A DNA stretch of 31,999 bases, from contig JBCBSS010000092.1 in NCBI GenBank assembly GCA_039819065.1, positions 1-31,999 on the forward strand. The letters run 5' to 3'. Shown here piece after piece: positions 18,048 through 30,500 of the stretch. The DNA is from JBCBSS01 sp039819065. Its GTDB lineage: Bacteria; Bacteroidota; Bacteroidia; Cytophagales; Cyclobacteriaceae. The stretch's first letter is position 1. The number at the start of each line of letters is the position of its first letter. Position numbers and translations under genes: made by a program. The notes beneath the pieces are model-generated. The model saw nothing but the letters and a program-made list of their open reading frames with translations. It searched no databases and had not been told where the DNA came from.

Positions 18048-20732
18048 ATGAAACAAATTGTTGTAGGATTTATTTTACTTTTTGTTTGTGTCAAAGCTCT
18101 AGGACAGAATTCTATTCCTAACGGTTTTGATATTTATGAGGGGTTTCAGTTTGGAGCAATATCTCAAAGTTTTGATCCCAATGATTTCCCTCCTGAGTTA
18201 AGATTAGAAGTTACTAATACAAGTAGTGAAGACATCCCTGGATCGCTCAGAAACGCGTACAGTCGAATCAAGTTCAGTCCTATTTCTGAAAATGGTCCAT
18301 TTCTAATATATTTCAATATACCAGGCGAGGGGCCTCACACAATAGTTAGAAATTTTGGATGTTTTGATAAGCCGGTCATTATCGACGGTTTTTCTCAACC
18401 TGGGGATTATCAGGAACAAGTTGAAATAATAATTCAGGACAATCTAAACGCACCGGAGGTCGCAGATGGCTTTTGCTGGAATAGCGATAGAAAACCTGAA
18501 AATTCTATTATACAAGGAATAGGATTTACTGACAATGTTGCTATGAGAGGAAGTGGCGATATTTTCAGAAACAATGTGCTTTACAGGAGAACCCTTTCAT
18601 TGATAGGTGGTCAAGTTGGGTGTACCGACAATCTTGTTCAAGGCAATATCTTTTTGTTTGATGGTGGTACCAATATTAACGAAACGAAAATTTCTTTATA
18701 TGGATCTACGACTTTCGGAAACCTTATAGGTGGTTCAGGTAATGAAATAAATATTATATTCTCAAATCATATCGGAATACAGGCAATTTTTGATGCTAAA
18801 TATAATCGTTTGGCAGGTAATAGAATTATTCCTAATGCAGTGGCCATTAATTTGAAACTCGGAGGGAATGATATGAAGAGAGCTCCAGTAATTACAAGCT
18901 TTAATTCAAACTCTGCTGAAGGCACCTCTGAGGCCAATGACATTATTGAGCTTTTTTTGAGTAGTGATGGAAAGAATGCCCTCAAATCCCTGGGAACGAC
19001 ACTGACCAATGGTAATGGCAATTGGGTAATAACCGGCATCAACGTACCAGATAATTTTACACTGTTAGCATCTGCTACAGATCAAAGTAACAACACGTCA
19101 TGGCTAGGTGGCGTGCTAGAATGCGAGGATATACCGCTGTCTATTAATGGATTAGAGAACTATTATTATACAACTCATCCGGATGTGAATATATCAGGTG
19201 ATCCTTCTGGCGGAATTTTTTCAGGACCAGGTATTAGTGGTAATACCTTTAGCCCATCATCTGCCGGGATAGGTGTTCATACTATCACCTATTTAGTCAC
19301 TGATGTAAATCAATGCGATCATTCCATTACTCAGGAAGTAGAAGTACTCAATTGCCCTCCGTTGGACATAACCATTTCCGGGTTAGATGGTGTGTTTTTT
19401 GCAAGGAGTCCAGATGTTACGTTGTCAGCAAGTCCGTCTGGGGGTGTTTTCTCAGGGCCAGGTATTACAGGAAATGTCTTCAGTCCATCAACTGCAGGTA
19501 TTGGTGTTCATACCATCACATATGATTATATTGCTCCTACAACTTGTCCGTATTCGATTTCAGTTGATGTCGAAGTAAATGATATAGACCCCCTCTGCGA
19601 AATCGCCGTCCCAAACACAGGAACAGGCAATGTAACCAGAGACGTCTTCTCTGGCCGTTACGTGTATCAATCTGATGAAGATTGTATAGATGATATAGAA
19701 TTGAGCTGCTTTTCAGGCGCTTGGGAAGCACCTGTTCTACACAATGTGGTTTCTGCTTCTAGTAACACCTTAGCACAAGATTGGGACTATACACCGTATT
19801 ATGTCTTAAAGGACATGGCCCCACCTGCAGGAGCCAACAACTACGAAACGGCCAAAAAAGGCAAATGGAGATTATCTAAGAGCTATGTCTACAATACCAA
19901 GGAAATTAACTACGATAAGAACCTGAATACAGGCACTTTCGACCTATCCACTTTCAATTACCAAAGACCAGGATTAAATCAGAGAAATGGGTGGGTGAAC
20001 AACACCACGGTAACCAAATACTCTCCTAATGGAGACGCACTGGAGGAGCGAAATGCGTTGGATATTCCTTCAGTGGCCAAATTTGGTTACGATGATTCAG
20101 TCCCTTATCTCACTGCTCAAAATGCAACCTACGGATCGGTACTTTTCGAAAGCTTTGAAAAGCAATACGGAGATGAAGGAGAAGATGGTTTGAGTTTATC
20201 AGGTTTGTCGATTAACGCTGATATCGATCATATCCATAGCGGCCATAAATCGCTGCGATTGAACCCAGGTGACAGACTTAGTATTCCACAAATAGCTATT
20301 CCAGCACAAACTAGCCATTTTATGGTCAAGGTTTGGGTAGAGGGAAATGTGGATAATTTACAACTGGATATTCAAGGATTAGATAGCAGGGCACTCACCG
20401 AAGAGAGTCGTAGTGGCGAATGGGTGCTGTACGCTACCTACATTGATGTATCTGGTTTGACCACACTTGATATGGAACTGGTTCATGCCGATCCAGTCGC
20501 CGTGTGGATATTTTTAGATGACCTGCGCATACAGCCTATTGATGCCCAAATGAGCTGCTATGTCTATGATGCGGATAACTTGAGGCTGATGGCTGTTTTC
20601 GATGATCAGCACTTTGGCCTATACTATCACTACAATGCTGAAGGTAAGCTCATTCGCAAAATGATAGAGACTGAAAGAGGGGTGAGAACGATACAAGAAA
20701 CATTCTACAATATAGCTGAGAGAGAAGAATAA
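18048..20732 (+). CDS. beta-helix-capped RHS-associated exported protein (middle segment of a split RHS chain)
   Basis: 894 aa. Signal peptide 1-20 (MKQIVVGFILLFVCVKALGQ). Residues ~60-350 carry PGSLRNAYSRI, PGEGPHTI, IIDGFSQPGDYQ and repeated N/G-rich turns, the pattern of right-handed parallel beta-helix surface proteins. Two 77-aa beta-sandwich units (~364-510) contain SGPGIxGNxFSPSxAGIGVH. The C-terminal ~380 residues read like the middle of an RHS protein: GKWRLSKSYVYN, a jelly-roll-like FESFE...SGHKSLRL unit, and CYVYDADNLRLMAVFDDQHF, then YHYNAEGKLIRKMIETERG, which corresponds to the end of the SpvB-like half in single-chain relatives. The stop overlaps the next ATG (TAATG). Base composition differs sharply between the halves (see findings). 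No catalytic motif seen. Confidence 0.75.
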   Translation: MKQIVVGFILLFVCVKALGQNSIPNGFDIYEGFQFGAISQSFDPNDFPPELRLEVTNTSSEDIPGSLRNAYSRIKFSPISENGPFLIYFNIPGEGPHTIVRNFGCFDKPVIIDGFSQPGDYQEQVEIIIQDNLNAPEVADGFCWNSDRKPENSIIQGIGFTDNVAMRGSGDIFRNNVLYRRTLSLIGGQVGCTDNLVQGNIFLFDGGTNINETKISLYGSTTFGNLIGGSGNEINIIFSNHIGIQAIFDAKYNRLAGNRIIPNAVAINLKLGGNDMKRAPVITSFNSNSAEGTSEANDIIELFLSSDGKNALKSLGTTLTNGNGNWVITGINVPDNFTLLASATDQSNNTSWLGGVLECEDIPLSINGLENYYYTTHPDVNISGDPSGGIFSGPGISGNTFSPSSAGIGVHTITYLVTDVNQCDHSITQEVEVLNCPPLDITISGLDGVFFARSPDVTLSASPSGGVFSGPGITGNVFSPSTAGIGVHTITYDYIAPTTCPYSISVDVEVNDIDPLCEIAVPNTGTGNVTRDVFSGRYVYQSDEDCIDDIELSCFSGAWEAPVLHNVVSASSNTLAQDWDYTPYYVLKDMAPPAGANNYETAKKGKWRLSKSYVYNTKEINYDKNLNTGTFDLSTFNYQRPGLNQRNGWVNNTTVTKYSPNGDALEERNALDIPSVAKFGYDDSVPYLTAQNATYGSVLFESFEKQYGDEGEDGLSLSGLSINADIDHIHSGHKSLRLNPGDRLSIPQIAIPAQTSHFMVKVWVEGNVDNLQLDIQGLDSRALTEESRSGEWVLYATYIDVSGLTTLDMELVHADPVAVWIFLDDLRIQPIDAQMSCYVYDADNLRLMAVFDDQHFGLYYHYNAEGKLIRKMIETERGVRTIQETFYNIAEREE
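19137..19575 (+). repeat. two tandem 77-codon SGPG units
   Basis: Matching codons recur with a 231-nt pitch (for example 19143 and 19374). Both units carry SPDVxxSxxPSGGxFSGPGI, then GNxFSPSxAGIGVHTITY, a pattern common in secreted Bacteroidota proteins. Confidence 0.75.
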
Positions 20733-21457
20733 TGAAGCAAATTGTGAGATTAGTAGGGACAACTGTTGTGGCTGTATTTTTATTCAATACTGTATTTGCC
20801 CAACAAGATTGTAAAGCGTCTTTAATGCAGGTTTTACGAAAAATGAGAAACTTAGACAGTGAACAAGCACTGCATGCCAAATACGCGATCAATACATTCT
20901 ATGGCCAGGAAGTACCGCCATCGAGAGATACAGTTGAGGTGTTTGCTAAAGGAAACAGTTCAAGGGTACTCACTTCTAAAAATAAGATTTTTCAGAGCGA
21001 AGAGTTGACCTTGATGATTATCGAAGGAAGAAAAATGGCTTACGCCTACGATGCCCTGGATACACAGAAGTTCGGCAATCAAATGGCCAATATAGGATTG
21101 TTACAAGACTCGTTGATTAACAGGGCCGAAATAGTACGTTGTGAAACAGTTTGTATAGACGACCAAGCTGATCACAATGAAGATCAAGTGCAAATCATTT
21201 TGGATAAAACAGCTAGTAGATCTTTGGGTTTTTCCAGTATTACCTACAGAATAGATACAAAAGAACAGGAGCTAAGAACAATGAAGATTGATTTCGGTGA
21301 GGATGCGAGCCCATCTGCTCTCGAGTTCACTATTCTTGAGTTTGATCAAGGTCACGATGAAGATGTTTTACAAAACATCGACTTGAACAATATGCTATTG
21401 GCTTTCGAGCGTGGTAATCAGGGTTATCGCTTAGTTGACCTGAGAAAGAATCAGTAA
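20732..21457 (+). CDS. small exported protein of the RHS operon, possibly LolA-like fold
   Basis: 241 aa. Signal peptide ~1-24 (MKQIVRLVGTTVVAVFLFNT...AQ) beginning with the same MKQIV as the upstream protein. The mature part is a predicted alpha/beta sequence: a short helix with Cys27, then strands such as DTVEVFAKGNSSRVL, ELTLMIIEGRKMAYAYD, SSITYRIDTKEQELRTMKID. Alternating strands with a 'lipid-carrier-like' incomplete barrel layout would fit LolA/LppX-type folds, but I see no decisive motif. The ATG overlaps the preceding stop by one base (20732), indicating translational coupling. Placed between the two RHS-type halves, it may be a chaperone or connector for the split chain. Function unassigned. 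Confidence 0.6.
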   Translation: MKQIVRLVGTTVVAVFLFNTVFAQQDCKASLMQVLRKMRNLDSEQALHAKYAINTFYGQEVPPSRDTVEVFAKGNSSRVLTSKNKIFQSEELTLMIIEGRKMAYAYDALDTQKFGNQMANIGLLQDSLINRAEIVRCETVCIDDQADHNEDQVQIILDKTASRSLGFSSITYRIDTKEQELRTMKIDFGEDASPSALEFTILEFDQGHDEDVLQNIDLNNMLLAFERGNQGYRLVDLRKNQ

Positions 21458-21511
21458 AGTAGTTATGACTTTTGTCAGAGAGTCTACCAGCTTTCTGCAC
21501 TATAAAAATTA

Positions 21512-24500
21512 ATGATTGAGATGATAAGTCTTACCAACACACCTATGTCAAGTATTAAAAAAACACTGTTGCTCGTATGTTTTTTAGTTTTCGGGCTGAA
21601 TAGTTTAAGCTTAGGTCAGTTAGCTGATAACATTACGTCATCTGTTACGGATTTTCCTATCCAAAAGAATGCGACAGTCACTTACGAATATGTAGGCCCT
21701 GCACCAGACGACTCAGACTGTTTACATGGCGCCTTTACCGAATGGAAATTTGCAGATGCAGCATACAGAGGCAATATTAATTATCTGGGTACTGGCAGAA
21801 TACAAGTAACCTGGAATGGAAGTCCGGGGCGTTCCACCAAACTGGAATATTGGGCGGTCTGCGAAGATGAAGAGAGTGAAAGATGGCTGTTAGGTTTCAT
21901 CTGGATATCATTTGACGGCGAGATTATCGCTACACCTGTGGGTAACCCGGTTAATCAGATAGCTACTATTGAGTATGAATACATAGGTACCATCCCCGAG
22001 GATCAGTCTGGTGAGTTTTATCAGCGTTGGGAGATCAGTAACCCCTTTGCGGTAGCCAGCCAGACCAGGATAAGTAACAGAAAGTTGCAAGTGACATGGA
22101 ATGGAACCCCAGGTCAATCAGTTGATGTCCTGTTTGTCGACGCCCATGAGGATTTCGATGACCTCAACCAAACACTGGGGGTTAAGGAAGTGGACTTTAG
22201 CCCTTGCATGGAACCAACATCAGATTTATTTATCAACCCCGTCATAACAGCTTGTGAAGAAGATATTGTAAGATATCGTATTGATGCGACCAATTTGACT
22301 AGTGTTTCCTGGGTGGATGGACCAGGTTATATAATAAATGGGACATTTGGATCAAAGGGTGAAGAAGCAGATATACTTTTCACCACTGCTGCTGAACTTT
22401 CAATTAGTGCCGATGTGTCTAATGGTTGTGAATCTGCGCGTATTAGTACCCCAGAAGTAGAAGTGGTTTGGAAACCTGAACTAGCGACTTGTATTGATTG
22501 CCCCCAACAAGCCTGCCTTGGCATACCTCGAAGTTTTAGGGTGCTCGATAATGCGCAAGAGTTCGTTTGGGAATTGCCTGCCGGAGCAACCCTGATATCA
22601 TTGGATGCCCCACACAACAGTAAGGTGCAAATAACTTTTGCCCAGGAAGGAACCCAAAGCGTTAACGTCGTTCCTTTCAATGAGAATGGCTTATGCGAAG
22701 GGGATCCCCTACAATTGACAGTTGAGGTATTGCCAAATGTAGAACCGGTAAGGGAAGTAGCTTATAATCATAGCAAATTGGCTGATAATAACGCTGATCC
22801 CCTGCCTGAATCACTGTACCTCAATAGCTGTAGACAAGTCAACGGAGATTGTCCCACTATATTGAATGCTTTGCATTTGAAAGGAAAATTGGACCTTGGG
22901 GAGCAATACAATTGGGGTGCAGATGCAAACTTTAACATTGAAGCTTCTTTTGCTGTTGTTGGCATCCCTTTTGACGGCCCTGAGCTCGGTCTCGCTACAA
23001 TTACCTTGAGCATTGATAAACATCAACCGGAACAACTATACTATCAAGTTTTTGATCAATCTTTCATTAGAGACTTAAGAGAAATCCAAATTAGGCCGCA
23101 GACTGGCAGTTATGTGTTCGGCGGGTTGGTCAACGAAACAGATATCAGATTCATTTTTTCTTATGAAGAGGAGAAAGAAATAGACGCGAGTATGGCAGTA
23201 CTCACCTTAGATAACCCTGTCTTTGATGGCTGGGAGGGAACTTTCAGTTGGGAAATAGCCAATGACGAAATGTGTGTAGAAGTACCGATGTACGAGTTTC
23301 AGCTCACCCGAAACTACGGTCAAACACCAGACTGGACCCAAGCACTAAAAATGTATACCGATGAAGAGAATATAACCGTTGCCATGGGCGAAGGGTCAGG
23401 ATATTACAGCTGGAGGGTAAGACCTATTGGAAGTTATGAAGGCGGGATTAGTAACCCCAAAAATTGGGATTTTAGAAATTGGTTTGATGGACCAATAATG
23501 AATGAACCTTATGAACATCCGGATGGCGATAAAAACTGGATATACAGTAGGGCCATGACGGAAGGAAACAGGCTTAAGGAACAGTTAGTTTTTGCCAATG
23601 GACTGCAACAAATCAAACAGCAGCAGACCAAAGTAAAGAATAGAGTGACTGCCACGCAGACACTACAAGATTACTCAGGGCGTGATGCGTTGACATCTTT
23701 GCCGGTACCCATGTCACAACCCGAGAACCAACTGGGTTATAAAACTGAGATCATTAGTAATCAGAGAAATAGTGTAAGCCCTTATACCGTACAGGACTTT
23801 GATTTGTTTTATTCGGAGACTAGTCCGGCTTTTTCCTATAATGGTTATTATTCCGGAGAGGCTCAGACCGATGGTGATCAAAGCACAGAAATATTAAATG
23901 AAGGAGTGCCATCCGATGGAGGATACCCTTTTTCAAGAATTCTTTATACCAATGATGGTACGGGCCGGGTTAAAGAACAAAGTGGCGTAGGTTATGAACA
24001 TCGTGTTGGGGGAGAGCATTCGGTCAAGACTTTTTACAGTGGTGTATCAGAATCTGAGATGTTAATGCTTTTCGGAGAGGAAGCTCCTGAAAGTGCCAAC
24101 GTACACAAAATAATTACCTTCGATGCTAATAATACAGCGTCAGTGTCCTACCAGAATAAAGACGAAAAGATACTGGCAACGGCACTATCTATTGGCACGG
24201 GCAACAGCGCCCTCGAACCACTTACTGAAAACCGAAATGCCAAGCAGGTTTACGAAGTCATAGAAGGTGGTACAAAGGTATCAGAGTTCCTACAAACTAC
24301 GCGTAAACCACTTTTCTTTACCTCTCAACAAGATGTGTTCATCAATTACAGTATCACACCGTCACAGATCGAGGCTTTTTGTAATACAGTGTGTGCAACT
24401 TGCGATTATCGCATAGAAATATACCGTCATGAAGTAGAGGACGGTGGGGGAGACGTTATTCTTAACTCTGACTTAGTTGGAGAGCTAGATATTCCTATGA

Positions 24501-27500
24501 CCGAAGCCTGTGGAAGTACTCAGCCTTGGTCCATAGCAGAGGCCAGTTTTACAGCCAGGGCTGCTACACACTACATTCTGGAAAGACGCGTAGTTTCAAA
24601 CAACAGGATACCTAATGAGACTATTACCTATCTGAATGATTATATCTCTAGCGGTCAAGATGACCTGGAAACATTAATGGATTCGGAACTGGCTACAATA
24701 TTAGGCTTTGTGGAAACGGACGATTTACCTGGCCTATACGCGCACTTAGAGCAGAATTATACCTACGATAGCGACAAGGATGCCTATCGGGTTCCATTGA
24801 GCTGCGACAAAGAGATTTATGTGCCCACACCTGATATTTGTGAGAATGAAGTGGTTGATAACGTTGGAAGTTGCCGCCTAATCGATGAAAAGACTGGTAT
24901 TGGATACACATTCGAAGAGTACTTTGAATTTGTATGGCAGGGAGAGCCTTTTGCCGTGGCTGACAACACTGGAAGGCTTCCCTATTTGTTCTTCACAGAT
25001 CGGTACGAAAAAGAAAAAGGAAGAAATTACAAAATTTCCTATGTCGAAGGCCAGTTTGATGCCATGATGACAGAATTTATCAATAACAACGGCACTTTGA
25101 TTTCATGCAGTGAGATTTGGGATATATGGAAAAGAGAAGTGTCTACTTTTAAAAACTGGTATGAAATATCCGGAAGCGATGACTTTACCGGAGGTGTTGA
25201 TGGGCAACCATCGGTAACCTACGAACATAGTATCTTGAATAACTTGATCGCTCAAATTGAGTCTGTCTTGGCTTCTAGAAGAGATGTCAGCAATGAAGAC
25301 CTGTGCCAATTAGATGATCAAATGAGGCCGACCTACCTGGCTAAGACTGATCTCTATGGTTTTATTGAGGGTAATAAAGTAGATCCCGATATTGACAAGG
25401 CTTTCTACCTGGTTTATTACAATGAAGAGTCTACCGACCTTCAAGGCTATTTCAAGTTCTTAGCAGGAATAGATGAGATGGGACCGGCGCCAACCATGAA
25501 TGATTTTGAAACCCGATTGGGAGCTTGCGAAAAGTACAGATTATCCATAGGAGGAGGTAATTTTAATAATGACCTTCAGGGAGATGCAGAGACATTAAGA
25601 ACTGTAGCTATAGAAGAGTGTCATGAAGGCTGTGAATCTCGAGGTGAAGCTTTTAAGCAAGCCATTATCAATAGTATTTTTAAGCAAAGTCCTTCTACTA
25701 TTATTGAGTATTATCGCGTCAGCAGTATAGTTTCTTATGACCCCAATACCCAGACTGATATCACTACATTCACCGGAGTAAGAGATGAATCGGCCAACAC
25801 TTCAGGATTTGATTACAGTGAATGTGAGTTGGATGGGATGGTAAATGCATTGATTGAAAATTGTAAAGGGTATTGTAACCTTGATTTTGTAACCAATACT
25901 GAAACTGGGGCATTAGAGTTAGGTACTACTGGTCAGATTGATGACCTTAACAAAGTTTTTTTGAATGGGTTTGAGGTTGAGGTTCTTCCAGATGGGGCAA
26001 CGTGTGATACTGGAGACTTTATACCTTCACAGGGAGGATACTGGCCTTTAGTTGATGATCTTATTACTGATTTGAGTCATAGCTTTAATGTAAAGGAAGA
26101 CGGAGAGGGAGGATATTGGATTGGGAGTCCCTTTAGTAAAGAGTTGGTTATAAATACCGGAGAAACCATTAGCCCAAAGGTATACGATGGAATAAGTAAT
26201 AATTATATTTTCATTCACTTTTCGGAAATAGGAGAAGCCTTAGAATATTATCATTTGGATCTTGAGCCTTCTAACGAAGAAGTACCAAATTCAACTATTT
26301 CCTTACCCGTCACTTCTGGCACCTCTGAAATACCACTTAGCTTTATTCTAGAACCCAGACTTTTTCCCAACTCGACTAACACCATAGTCCTAAATATTAA
26401 CGGGGTTCCGGTTTACTCAGAAGAGTATTTTAGACCATTTCCAGAAAATGGTGTTAGCGCGATAGTTGGAGCCATTGACGTATTCGATGGAGACCTGTTG
26501 TGGGCAGACCATCAAAGAATATTTAATATGAGATCTGGGCGATATTCTTCCGATAAAAATAGAAGAGTGTATCCTTATGAAGATGCCAATGGTAATGTAT
26601 ATACCATTAAAACCAAACAGCAAACAGTTTACCCGGATAATATATGGCCAAATCATTTTTCTATAGAAAAGAGAAATATCGACGGTCAGGAGGAATGGGT
26701 CAGTGATGCAATAAAGTTTAGCGAACATACGGGTGTGCGTCAGATGGATGTTGATAAAGATGGAAATACATATTTATGGTTCATTTTAAACCACAGTAAT
26801 TTTGAAGTGCTCGTTAATGGGGTGGTGGAACAATCCTTTACATCCAATTTCCCGGAAGGTATGGCAGTCGTTAAGATTGGGGCCGATGGTAAATACGATT
26901 GGTGTAAAACAATATTTATGGAAAGAACTGGCTTTTCACCAAATTCCGATGATATAATCCCTCTTGACAACTCTGTTCTAATTCAATTTGGAGGCGGTGA
27001 CTTGTTGGAGATAGATGGTGTGAGTCATACGTTAAATAGTCTGGCTTTAGTGGAATTTGACAAAACTGATGGAAACTTGATTTGGGTTAACTCCGAAGAA
27101 CTATTGGGTGCTACCGATTATGTATTTAGAGCGGGCGATTCATTTACAGGGCATTATCAGTTAGGTGATAAATTATATTTCATCTTTCTAAATCGCACCT
27201 TTGGAATTGATGACGTACTATCTTACGCAACTTGGGACATTAATTCTAAAGCCTTAAAACAATATTCTTATCAAGGCGTACATTTTCCAAACACGGCCAC
27301 ATACTTTACTGATATCATAGCCACCAATGATCAACTGGTGCTCTTTGCTAGATATGCCTCCAATCCTGATCTGCTTTTTGATGGTCGTACAATAGATGCA
27401 GGAGGAGTAAATTATAATCCTAAGACTTATTTAATGATCGCGAATTACCTAGGAAACGGTGCTTGTCCAACACCCAATCTCTGTTTCCGTTGGACGGATC

Positions 27501-30500
27501 CTTACGAAGCGATTGAAGGGGATGTAGTTTACGACCCACAACTTCGGACCTGTGAGTCGATCGCTGAAGAAATCATTTTAAACGAAATTGACGCTCAAAA
27601 AGAGGATATTCTGAAGGCACGAGGTGAAGAGATATACGATAAGTATGTGCAGCAATGTACCATGCCTGAAAACCTGACCGAAGATTTCAGCATTTCTTAT
27701 GAGCTAGGGTTACACCACTTCACCCTTTATTATTATGATAGGGCTGGCAACCTGATGCGCACAGTACCACCTGCTGGTGTCAATTTGGTCAATGTGGCTG
27801 ACGCCAGTGCTATAGCCTCAGCAAGAACGACTGATCCGCAACATGATTTAGTAACAAGCTACCAATTCAATAGCATGGGGCAGTTAATTGGTCAACAAAC
27901 CCCGGATGCTGGCAATACCTCATTCCAATACAATTTAATAGGACAGTTGCGCTACTCTCAGAATGAAGAGCAGGCCAATGAGGAAAATAAAAACTATTCC
28001 TATACCAAGTATGATAATCTAGGAAGAATCATCGAAGTGGGTCAGGCTACGCTGGAGGAAGGTCAAGTATTTGATGACCTCCAGTATTTAGTAAATGATA
28101 TGAATTATCCTTCTGCAGGAACCGAACTCACAGTTACTAAATACAGTGAACCGGCTACGATCTCGCTACCATTAGGATATGCTCAACGGAATCTGATCAA
28201 TAGAGTGAGTTACTCCTATGTTGACATGGATGGAGCGCAAAGTGGCGACCATGATGATCGTTCTATGACGGTTTATAGCTACGATGCGCATGGCAATGTG
28301 GAGTGGCTGGTTCAAAAATTACCAGGATTAGATGATGTATTCCTTATTGAATACGAGTATGACCTGATCAGTGGCAATGTGAATCAAGTGAGTTTCAACC
28401 CTCATCGTCAAGATAAATTCTTTCATAAATACGAATATGACGTTGAAAACCGCATTGAAAAGGTATATACATCTATGGATGGATACCTATGGGATCAAGA
28501 TGCCAGGTACGAATACTTTTTACATGGCCCATTGAAAAGAGTGCAAATAGGTGAGGATCTAATCCAGGGAGTAGACTTTACCTATACCCTACAAGGCTGG
28601 TTAAAAGCTATCAATCAACAAGATCTCATTCCAGCGAATGACCCTGGCCTGGACGGCATCCAAGGGGTGACCACTCCCGATGTTTTTGCCATGACGCTAG
28701 GGTATTTTAACCTTGATTACAGTGGTACACGGAATTTGGGTACGGCTTTGGAAGCCAAGGATGGTCGTAATCTTTATAACGGCAACATAAGTACCTGGAC
28801 CACTAATGCCAAGCCATTACCCGGTCAACTCTATGCTTATACCGGAGTAAATGGTAGACAATTTGTCTATGATGAATTGAATCGTATTACAGAGAGCCGT
28901 TTCAATGTTATAGAACAAGATGCATTTGTAGATCATGATGATTTTGCATCATCCTATACTTATGATGGCAATGGTAACCTCAAAACCCTTTCACGTAATA
29001 CGAATCAGGTAATTGATGACCTTACCTATGAGTACTATCCTGAAAACAATCAATTAAAAAGAGTTCGTGACAGCAGACCAAACGACCTCTTCGAAGGAGA
29101 TGTTGATGACCAGTCCGATGACAGGGTTGTGGACGGTGCCAATTACGAGTATGACGGCATTGGTAACATGATCAAGGATCATTATGATACAGTCACGATC
29201 GACTGGACCTTGTATGGAAAAGTAAAAACAATAGACAAGGCAGATAAACTCACTGAGTATTTCTATGATGCAACAGGTAATCGTGTAATTAAGTCCCACA
29301 CCGATAAGGACGGAGTAATCTCTAAAGATTATTATATCCGTGATGCAAGTGGCAATACTCTGGCGGTTTATAGCAATGTACAAGAACCTGGAGACCCCGT
29401 AAATACGGATATGGCTTTGAAGGAAGTATCTCTATTTGGCAGCGAACGCCTGGGACTTTATAAGCCGGAGATTCTTATTAGTGATGGTGAAGTCAAGATA
29501 CCATCATCTCCTGCACCTGATGAAACTTTGGTGAATTCTGCGTTGGTAGTTGATTCGTACGAAGGATCTTCTTATTTAGTGGCAGATGGTGTTACCCTTA
29601 CCCTTACCACAGGGTTTAGCGCTTCCTCTGATGGTGCTGATGATTTTTCAGTTCGCTCGCAGCAATTTGAGCTTTTTGATGATGACTCAAACATCTATAC
29701 AAGATATATCGATAAGAAAAACTACGAAATGCAAGATCACCTGGGTAACGTGCGTGCTGTAGTGAGCGATCTCAAGCTGTCGGATGTCTCTAATGGTACA
29801 CCTCAAAACTTTGAAGCAAAGCTATTGGAACAGACGGATTATTATCCTTTCGGTATGGCTATGCCTAATAGGTTAGTGCCAATTGAAGATATGAGCCTAG
29901 CCACCTTGGAAACTGAAAATGCGCAAGAAGAGCAAGCCGCTTTTGGGTCAAGCTATAATAATGGGGCAATTGTTCAAGTCGATATTTATAATGCCACCGA
30001 GACACAAACCTATACAGCGGACAAGTCGCAACGATTGACAGGCTTAGACGGCGAGATCGTAGGCCTGGCCAAAAGCTTGGATGTGAAGAGAGGGGATGTG
30101 ATCAATATGGAAGTGTTTGCCAAGTACTTGCCTCTGGATCCGAATGCTGATGCTACGAACCTATCTATGTTGATGGCGCCGGCTTTAAGCCAGTCTTTAG
30201 CTAGCGCAGGTGTGGATGTTACAGCCGAGTTACAACAAACTTTTGAAGAATTATTCAGTTCAGGGCCTATCGTTACAGAAGGAGATGAAAGTACACCACG
30301 GGGTTATTTGAATTATCTTTTGTTCGATGAGAGCCTGACCTTAGTAGATGCAGGGTACCAACGTGTGAGTGCCCTGGCGGAAGAAGACGGAAGTAATATC
30401 GAACATGAAAAACTGACGATAGAAGTAAGACCAGAACAGGCTGGTACCATGTACATTTATCTCTCGAATGAAAGCTTAAATGTAACAGAGGTATTCTTTG

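Noticed and set aside
29054..29383. 109-codon minus-strand frame within the RHS repeats
   Set aside because: Antisense shadow of strongly conserved YD-repeat coding sequence on the plus strand.
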